From: Segatella copri
Lineage (GTDB): Bacteria > Bacteroidota > Bacteroidia > Bacteroidales > Bacteroidaceae
NCBI RefSeq assembly: GCF_019249655.2
Contig: NZ_CP137557.1
Span: 2,575,001-2,639,000, forward strand
Direction: 5' to 3'
Length of the DNA stretch: 64,000 bases
The position numbers and the translations under genes are program-made. The notes below the pieces were generated by a model that was not told where the DNA came from, ran no database searches, and saw only the letters and a list, made by a program, of their open reading frames with translations. Positions 58,984 through 64,000 of this stretch are shown here, piece by piece. The first letter of the stretch is position 1, and each line of letters opens with the position of its first letter.

Positions 58984-61011
58984 TTACCAGATATGCGCAC
59001 GCTTGCTCTTTGGAACAAAGAGCTTGTCGCCCTTCTTGATGTTGAATGCCTTATACCATGAATCCACCATTGGCAGGGCACCGTTTACACGAGCCTCGTT
59101 TGGTGAGTGAACATCCACGGTCATCAAGTACTGCAGGTACTCAGGACGGGCGTTGCCTGCCCACACGCGAGCCCATGCCAGGAAGAAACGCTGCTCAGGA
59201 GTGAAACCATCCTTTACGCCCAACTTCTCTGTCTTCATCACGTTCTGAAGCGCACGGAAGGCGATGTTCAAACCGCCGTTGTCGCCGATGTTCTCACCCA
59301 AGGTCATCTGACCGTTCACCTTCTTGCCAGCCAACTCAATCTTGTTGAAGTGGTCTACCAGAATCTTGGTGCGGGCCTCGAAGTTCTTCTTGTCGGCTGC
59401 AGTCCACCAGTTGTGCTGGTTACCGGTCTTGTCAAACTGGCTGCCCTGGTCGTCGAAACCGTGGCTCATCTCATGACCGATTACGCCACCGATACCGCCA
59501 TAGTTCATCGCATCATCGGCTGAAGGGTCGAAGAATGGAGGCTGCAGAATGGCAGCAGGGAAGCAGATTTCGTTGGTTGTTGGATTGTAGTAGGCGTTGA
59601 TGGTCTGAGGAGTCATACCCCACTCCATCTTGTCCACTGGCTTGTTCACCTTGCGGGCGATGGCATCCTTGGCAAAGAACTCAGAGATATTGCCCATGTT
59701 CTCGTAGAGCGAAAGACTGTCGTCTACCTGCAAGCCGCTATAATCCTTCCACTTGTCAGGATAACCAATCTTGATGATGAAGTTCTCCAGCTTGTCCTTA
59801 GCCTGCGCCTTGGTAGCCGCACTCATCCAGGTAGCCTCGTCGATGCGCTGAGCCAGGGCTGTCTGAAGATTGTGAACCAGGTCGAGCATACGCTTCTTGC
59901 TGCTCTCAGGGAAGTACTTCTCTACGTAAATCTTACCGATAGCCTCGCCCAAAATGCCGCTCACGGTACCTACGGCACGCTTCCAGCGAGGACGGTCCTG
60001 CTGAACACCGCTCATCACCTTGCTCAACTCGAAGGCTACGGCACGGAAATCATCGCTCAAAACACTGGTAGCACCAGCGATAACCTTGATTTCGGCGTAT
60101 GTCTTCAAATCATCCAGAGATGTCTCGGCAAGCACCTTCTCCACCTCGTGGATTGGCTCAGGCTGACCTACGCAGATTTCCTTGAAGGCAGGGAAACCGG
60201 ATGCCAGGAACACGTTACCCCAGTCGATGCCAGGATAGTCGGTAACCAGCTGGTTGTAAGTCATCTTGTGATAGTTCTTGTCGATGTTGCGCAGCTCCAC
60301 CTGGCTGTAGCTAGCCTTGGCGATGCGGGTCTCGATGGCCATCACTGCCTCCATCTTCTTCTGTGCGGTAGCCTCGTCGTTGCCCACCATCTGGAAGAGC
60401 TTCTTCATGTAAGCCTTGTAAGCCTCACGAATCTTCTTGGTCTGGTCGTCGTCGTTCACGTAGTAGTCGCGAACACCCAGTCCGATGCCGCCCTGGCCCA
60501 CCTGAACGATGTTGTTGGCTGCATCACGAAGGTCAGCATCCACGCCGATGCCGAACATCATGGTACCCTCGCCACGGAAGTCGAGCTGAGCAGTAACCAA
60601 CTGGTACTCACGGCGGTCCTTGATGGCTGCGATGCGATCGAGTGTTGGCTTGATAGGTGCCCATCCCTCTTTGTTCAGGCGAACGCTGTCCATGCGGAGG
60701 TTGTAGAGAGAACCGATCTTCTGGCCCAGCGAACCCTTCTGCTGTGGCTTGGAAGCATACTCCAGGATGATGTCCTGGATGCGCTTCTGGTTCTGCTCAT
60801 AGAGGTCGGTGAAGGCACCGTTGTCGGTATGCTCGGCATCCAGTGGATTGTTCTTCATCCAGTTGCCTGCGGCATAGCGATAGAAATCAGTTCCTGGCTT
60901 GATGCTCAAGTCCATGTTGGCCTTGTCGATGCCAGAGCCCAACTTTTCCTGCTGGGCGAAAGCTGTTGTTGCGCTGAGCAACAAAGCTGCGAATAACACT
61001 TTTGTTTTCAT
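58984..61011 (-). CDS. pepO: M13-family metallopeptidase (PepO/neprilysin type)
   Basis: 675 aa, exported (signal 1-19, MKTKVLFAALLLSATTAFAQ). N-terminal M13 domain from IDKANMDLSIKPGTDFYRYAAGNWMKNNPL. Catalytic domain with NAYYNPTTNEICFPAAIL, zinc motif GGVIGHEMSHGFDDQGSQFD, the third ligand region GENIGDNGGLNIAF, and the closing VHSPNEARVNGALPM. Terminal RAHIW as in family members. Degrades oligopeptides in the periplasm. It follows the symporter gene by 117 nt. Confidence 0.96.
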   Translation of the reverse strand: MKTKVLFAALLLSATTAFAQQEKLGSGIDKANMDLSIKPGTDFYRYAAGNWMKNNPLDAEHTDNGAFTDLYEQNQKRIQDIILEYASKPQQKGSLGQKIGSLYNLRMDSVRLNKEGWAPIKPTLDRIAAIKDRREYQLVTAQLDFRGEGTMMFGIGVDADLRDAANNIVQVGQGGIGLGVRDYYVNDDDQTKKIREAYKAYMKKLFQMVGNDEATAQKKMEAVMAIETRIAKASYSQVELRNIDKNYHKMTYNQLVTDYPGIDWGNVFLASGFPAFKEICVGQPEPIHEVEKVLAETSLDDLKTYAEIKVIAGATSVLSDDFRAVAFELSKVMSGVQQDRPRWKRAVGTVSGILGEAIGKIYVEKYFPESSKKRMLDLVHNLQTALAQRIDEATWMSAATKAQAKDKLENFIIKIGYPDKWKDYSGLQVDDSLSLYENMGNISEFFAKDAIARKVNKPVDKMEWGMTPQTINAYYNPTTNEICFPAAILQPPFFDPSADDAMNYGGIGGVIGHEMSHGFDDQGSQFDKTGNQHNWWTAADKKNFEARTKILVDHFNKIELAGKKVNGQMTLGENIGDNGGLNIAFRALQNVMKTEKLGVKDGFTPEQRFFLAWARVWAGNARPEYLQYLMTVDVHSPNEARVNGALPMVDSWYKAFNIKKGDKLFVPKSKRAHIW

Positions 61012-61044
61012 TATTGTTTTTTATTAAATAAATCTATTTGGTAT

Positions 61045-61109
61045 GAGGGATTACAAATCCCTCGAATTAATAGGTCGAACATTTTTTAACGACGGATTAC
61101 AAATCCGTC
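61045..61109. repeat. Two palindromes of the GGATTACAAATCC type
   Basis: GAGGGATTACAAATCCCTC (61045-61063) and GACGGATTACAAATCCGTC (61091-61109): same loop TTACAAA-like core, different stem ends. They lie 27 nt apart in the gap between the symporter and M13 genes. The shared core GGATTACAAATCC suggests a dispersed repeat with compensatory stem changes. Confidence 0.75.
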
Positions 61110-61156
61110 GGAACGCCTGGCGGTGGACTTACTTTTCGGAACGCCTGGCGGTGGAC
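61109..61156. repeat. 20-bp direct repeat across the symporter stop codon
   Basis: CGGAACGCCTGGCGGTGGAC occurs at 61109-61128 and 61137-61156, 28 bp apart. The right copy encodes the last residues of the symporter (STARRS). The left copy lies just beyond its stop. Confidence 0.85.
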
Positions 61157-62559
61157 AGGGCGAGACCGGCGAAGGTCAGGGCACCATTCAGCATCAGGAG
61201 CTCGTAGCCGAACTTATACCCCGTGAGCTGCGAGGTAAGGGTATCGATGGCGAAGCAGATCATCGGACTCGCCACGCACACCCAGGGTGACCAGCGGTCG
61301 TTCACCTCCCGCTTGGTAAGCAGACTGAAGGCAAACAAACCCAGCAGCGGACCGTAGGTGTAGGAGCAGAGGATATAGATGGCATCGATGACGCTGGTAG
61401 AGTTGATAGCCTTGAAGGCGATGATGAAGACCATGAAGACCACGGCCACCAGCAGATGCATGCGCTTGCGCAGCTTCACGTCGTCCTTCCTGCCCAGAAT
61501 ATCCACGCAGAGACTCGTGGTGATGGCCGTGAGCGCCGAATCGGCACTCGAAAAGCTCGCCGCCACGATGCCGATGGTGAACAATACCACCACCAGGGTT
61601 CCCATCACGCCCGATGCCGCAAACATCGGCAGCAGATCGTCAGGAGCCTCAGGCAGCGCCACGCCCTGCTTCTGTGCCAGCATCATCAGCAGCACACCCA
61701 GACTCAGAAAGAGCAGATTGGCGGGCACAAAGGCGAAACCATAGGTGCACACATCCTTCTGCGCCTCACGCAGCGACTTGCAGGTAAGATTCTTCTGCAT
61801 CATGTCCTGATCCAGTCCCGTCATCACGATAACCACGAACACGCCGCTCAGAAACTGTTTCCAGAAATTCTGCTTCGACACCCAGTCGTCGAAGACGAAG
61901 ATGCGCGAATGACTGTCGTGGGCTATCGCCTGGACGGCTTCCGCAGGCGTCATGCCTAGGGCAGCCACCACCTGATAGATGATGAGGATGAGTGCGGCAA
62001 ACATGCAGGTGGTCTGGAAGGAATCCGTCCACACCAGGGTCTTGATGCCGCCCTTGCGCGTATAGAGCCAGATGAGCATCACCATCACGGGCACAGTAAG
62101 CCAGAACGGAACGCCCACCCCGTCGAGCACGAAGCGCTGAAGCAGGATGCAGACCACGAAGAATCTCACCGCTGCACCCGTCATCTTCGACAAGAGAAAG
62201 AACGAGGCTCCCGTCTTGTACGACCTTTCGCCCAACCGCTGCTGCAGATAGCTGTAGATGGTGGTGAGTTTATACCTGTAGTAGATGGGCAGCAGGAGGA
62301 ACCCCACGAGGAAATAGCCTACGATGAAGCCGAGGCACATCTGCAGATAGGTCATATCAGTCTTCATCACCATGCCGGGCACGCTGACGAAGGTGATGCC
62401 CGAGATGGAGGCTCCCACCATTCCGAAGGCTACCATATACCAGGGCGAACGCCTGTTCGCCCTATAAAATGTTTCGTTGCTGCTGGCTCTCCTTGCTGTG
62501 AGGTGACTGAACACCAGGAGCACGCAGAAGTAAGCCAGAATTGTGACAATGATAATCAT
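61129..62559 (-). CDS. Sodium:solute symporter
   Basis: 476 aa, SSS family, about 12-13 membrane helices. It starts MIIIVTILAYFCVLLVFSHLTARRAS, then TFYRANRRSPWYMVAFGMVGASISGITFVSVPGMV (the family's early sodium-site helix) and VVLFTIGIVAASFSSADSALTAITTSLCVDIL, the signature around the second sodium-site Ser/Asp. The substrate is not readable. The C-terminus ends STARRSEK inside a duplicated 20-bp sequence. The gene has a good promoter and may be co-transcribed with the M13 peptidase, which hints at use of peptide or glycopeptide products. Confidence 0.93.
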   Translation of the reverse strand: MIIIVTILAYFCVLLVFSHLTARRASSNETFYRANRRSPWYMVAFGMVGASISGITFVSVPGMVMKTDMTYLQMCLGFIVGYFLVGFLLLPIYYRYKLTTIYSYLQQRLGERSYKTGASFFLLSKMTGAAVRFFVVCILLQRFVLDGVGVPFWLTVPVMVMLIWLYTRKGGIKTLVWTDSFQTTCMFAALILIIYQVVAALGMTPAEAVQAIAHDSHSRIFVFDDWVSKQNFWKQFLSGVFVVIVMTGLDQDMMQKNLTCKSLREAQKDVCTYGFAFVPANLLFLSLGVLLMMLAQKQGVALPEAPDDLLPMFAASGVMGTLVVVLFTIGIVAASFSSADSALTAITTSLCVDILGRKDDVKLRKRMHLLVAVVFMVFIIAFKAINSTSVIDAIYILCSYTYGPLLGLFAFSLLTKREVNDRWSPWVCVASPMICFAIDTLTSQLTGYKFGYELLMLNGALTFAGLALSTARRSEK

Positions 62560-62588
62560 TTTCTTCTCTTATATCTTAAATTCCGCTA

Positions 62589-62619
62589 CAAAGGTACTGC
62601 ATTTTAGGCAAATAACAAA
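62589..62619 (-). promoter_or_regulatory. Promoter for the symporter
   Basis: Minus strand TTTG (62616-62619), 19 nt, TACCTTTG (62589-62596). The leader is about 20-25 nt. Confidence 0.75.
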
Positions 62620-62711
62620 ATTTTTCGGCCTACTTAACAAAGATATAACATAAAAGCGAAGAAAGTGAAGAGTGAAAAACGAAGAGTGAAGAATGGAGAA
62701 GACCAGAGGGT

Positions 62712-62752
62712 ATAAAAACAGAAAACCTCCGAGAATCACTTCTCAGAGGTTT
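62712..62752 (-). terminator. Terminator of the tRNA-Asp operon
   Basis: AAACCTC(C)GAGAA pairs with TTCTCAGAGGTTT around CTCA-type loop sequence. The minus strand continues TCTGTTTTTA. It begins 3 nt after the last tRNA. Confidence 0.75.
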
Positions 62753-62755
62753 CAG

Positions 62756-62829
62756 CGGTGCGTACGAGACTCGAACTCGTGACCTCCTGCGTGACAGGCA
62801 GGCATTCTAACCAACTGAACTAACGCACC
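62756..62829 (-). tRNA. tRNA-Asp(GTC), copy 4 of the operon
   Basis: 74 nt. The anticodon stem CCTGC/GCAGG encloses CTGTCAC, anticodon GTC. The T-arm is ACGAGTTCGAGTCTCGT and the acceptor is GGTGCGT/ACGCACC. CCA not encoded. Identical to the three upstream copies. Confidence 0.96.
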
Positions 62830-62866
62830 AGATTTTCATTATGGAGGAGTCAAATTAAAAAGTTGG

Positions 62867-62940
62867 CGGTGCGTACGAGACTCGAACTCGTGACCTCCTG
62901 CGTGACAGGCAGGCATTCTAACCAACTGAACTAACGCACC
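62867..62940 (-). tRNA. tRNA-Asp(GTC), copy 3
   Basis: Identical 74-nt sequence, separated from copy 4 by 37 nt and from copy 2 by 36 nt of unrelated spacer. Confidence 0.96.
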
Positions 62941-62976
62941 AAACTATTTAAACTTGATGTTTCGTTTCTTGACCAG

Positions 62977-63050
62977 CGGTGCGTACGAGACTCGAACTCG
63001 TGACCTCCTGCGTGACAGGCAGGCATTCTAACCAACTGAACTAACGCACC
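62977..63050 (-). tRNA. tRNA-Asp(GTC), copy 2
   Basis: Identical 74-nt sequence. The 41-nt spacer to copy 1 is unrelated to the other spacers. Confidence 0.96.
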
Positions 63051-63091
63051 AGTCATAAAACGATATGTTGCGAATTTGAAAATGTCCTCAG

Positions 63092-63165
63092 CGGTGCGTA
63101 CGAGACTCGAACTCGTGACCTCCTGCGTGACAGGCAGGCATTCTAACCAACTGAACTAACGCACC
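63092..63165 (-). tRNA. tRNA-Asp(GTC), copy 1 (promoter proximal)
   Basis: Identical 74-nt sequence, first to be transcribed, about 45 nt below its promoter. Confidence 0.96.
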
Positions 63166-63216
63166 AAATTAAGTTTATTTCTTAATTGCTTATGGAGCAT
63201 TTCTCATTTGCGAGTG

Positions 63217-63248
63217 CAAAGGTACTACATTTTTTTGATTCCACCAAA
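63217..63248 (-). promoter_or_regulatory. tRNA-Asp operon promoter
   Basis: Minus strand TTTG (63245-63248), 20 nt, TACCTTTG (63217-63224). The boxes plus spacer are almost base-for-base the same as the two tRNA-Ser cassette promoters. It lies 17 nt beyond the acetyltransferase stop codon. Confidence 0.85.
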
Positions 63249-63264
63249 TTTTTCGAGAAGATTT

Positions 63265-63771
63265 TTATAAAAAAGTTTGTAAAAAATAGGCATCATCATA
63301 TCCATCGCTGCTTCTGAGCCATCCTTTGAGCAGTTTATCTCCCTGAAAGCCAAAAGATTTCAGCAGTTTTACAGTCTTTTCATTGCGAACGCCCACAATG
63401 GCATAAATTTGATGCAGATGGAGCAAATTTGTGGCATACTGCAAGAGATGAGTCAAGGCAAGTCGGGCGAAGCCTTGCCCCTGATACTCTTTTTTTACCA
63501 CGATTCCTACTTCTGCACGCTGATGGCGTGGGTCGAAATTCATCAGGTCGATGATGCCTACCCTCTCACGGGCTTCATTTTCAATGATGAATCTCACCTG
63601 CTTGTCGGCATAAATGTCGGCAGAGGCCGTGGCGATGTAGTCCAGGAGCATCTGTCGGGAGTAAGGAACGTTGGTGCTTCCCACCTCCCATAGGCTCTCA
63701 TCGTTCTCCATCTCGTAGAGAAAATCCAAATCTTCGGGCTCCAGAGCCCTTAAAAATATCTTCTTTTCCAT
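63265..63771 (-). CDS. GNAT-family N-acetyltransferase
   Basis: 168 aa from the ATG at 63769-63771 (MEKKIFLRALEPEDLDFLYEMEND); an ATG at 63810 would add 13 residues. The acetyl-CoA loop is AEVGIVVKKEYQGQGFARLAL (Q-x-x-G-x-G/A form). The N-terminal strand and EDLDFLYEMENDESLWEVG and the later GVRNEKTVKLLKSFGF resemble the RimJ/RimL/SpeG branch. The acceptor is unknown. A 46-bp palindrome lies 55 nt before this start. Confidence 0.88.
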   Translation of the reverse strand: MEKKIFLRALEPEDLDFLYEMENDESLWEVGSTNVPYSRQMLLDYIATASADIYADKQVRFIIENEARERVGIIDLMNFDPRHQRAEVGIVVKKEYQGQGFARLALTHLLQYATNLLHLHQIYAIVGVRNEKTVKLLKSFGFQGDKLLKGWLRSSDGYDDAYFLQTFL

Positions 63772-63826
63772 TTTTTCCTCGTAATTTTCGTATTGATATG
63801 AATGTTTCAAGCTTACGAGCTAAAGC

Positions 63827-63872
63827 TCTATATATAATATAATGTACGCGCGTACATTATATTATATATAGA
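63827..63872. repeat. 46-bp perfect palindrome with core TGTACGCGCGTACA, copy 3
   Basis: All 23 base pairs match, from 63827 to 63872, with the centre between 63849 and 63850. The flanks of the core are alternating A/T. It lies 8 nt after the stop codon of the partial gene and 55 nt before the acetyltransferase start. Confidence 0.92.
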
Positions 63873-63880
63873 TACGGCTC

Positions 63881-64000
63881 CTACCCCAGAATTTCTCTAT
63901 CCGTGATGATCTTTCCGATTTCCTTGCTATAAGTGCCCAGAGTTACATTCACATTCACATTCATATCCGATAAACGGCTCATGCGCTTCAACATGTCGGC
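63881..64000 (-). CDS. C-terminal end of an unknown gene, cut by window edge
   Basis: The minus strand reads 39 open codons to a TAG at 63881-63883: ADMLKRMSRLSDMNVNVNVT, then LGTYSKEIGKIITDREILG. The tandem NVNVNV comes from a short ACATTC repeat. Too little is present to assign a family. Codon use looks like the neighbours. Confidence 0.6.
   Translation of the reverse strand, partial: ADMLKRMSRLSDMNVNVNVTLGTYSKEIGKIITDREILG

Noticed and set aside
62756..63165. Four identical repeats with unrelated spacers, CRISPR-like at first sight
   Set aside because: Each repeat is a complete 74-nt tRNA-Asp with correct cloverleaf. Spacers are 36-41 nt and there are no cas genes.

Overview
The window looks like chromosomal DNA of a gut-type Bacteroidota, order Bacteroidales, most likely Prevotellaceae (Segatella/Prevotella copri-like). 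Many promoters match the Bacteroidota vegetative pattern TTTG, 19-20 nt, TAnnTTTG. Start codons usually lack a purine-rich Shine-Dalgarno sequence. The gene families are typical of that order: DUF4421, DUF4468, DUF1460, Porin_10, a type IX secretion plug protein, Rho with a large low-complexity N-terminal insertion, and class III fructose bisphosphatase. The species assignment is inference. Almost all of it is ordinary housekeeping sequence. I see no insertion sequence, prophage, CRISPR array or restriction system.

Layout. 1-6.6 kb (minus strand): truncated aspS, then an envelope group (L,D-transpeptidase, ECF sigma factor, membrane anti-sigma-like protein, Spy-like protein), a tiny secreted protein with a T9SS-tail-like end, and galE. 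6.8-9.6 kb (plus): fbp and an unusual exported, Cys-rich YhcH-family protein. 9.8-15.7 kb: YitT-type membrane protein, a phosphoribosyltransferase, a membrane lipoprotein, a U32 hydroxylation protein and metA, whose Glu111 predicts acetyl-CoA use. 16.0-21.4 kb (plus): coiled-coil DUF4468 protein, small membrane protein, putative porin, menA and an HD-domain protein. 21.4-22.9 kb: an RNA-only block with a probable 300-nt structured RNA and two tandem copies of a promoter/tRNA-Ser/tRNA-Glu/terminator cassette. 22.9-24.2 kb: T9SS plug protein. 24.4-30.0 kb (minus): complete rseC-rnfBCDGEA operon, which couples ferredoxin oxidation to ion pumping.

30-45 kb: small acidic and secreted proteins, SlyD-type isomerase, aroC, nth, an OmpH-like lipoprotein, pepD with a small lipoprotein, a second ECF sigma factor, htpG, a DUF1460/DUF4421 envelope pair, a Gfo/Idh/MocA oxidoreductase and engB. 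45-49.8 kb: ABC-F ATPase and rho, transcribed divergently from overlapping promoters, then a 46-aa membrane peptide. 49.9-57 kb (minus): LRR-GH20 hexosaminidase, YihY-family protein, uxaC, and dapA followed closely by an AraC-type regulator. 57-64 kb: truA, an EamA transporter, an M13 peptidase, a sodium/solute symporter, four identical tRNA-Asp genes, a GNAT acetyltransferase and the last 39 codons of an unknown gene.

The signals known features do not explain are mostly non-coding. They are a recurring palindrome with core TGTACGCGCGTACA at three same-strand gene junctions (46 bp of perfect symmetry at the third), a strictly 22-bp-periodic array of four CTTAAG sites upstream of htpG next to a sigma-54-like sequence, two multi-level nested inverted repeats between convergent genes, the structured RNA at 21.5-21.8 kb, and a possible small RNA at 30.9-31.0 kb. 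All assignments come from reading the sequence and recalling family motifs; no database search was run.
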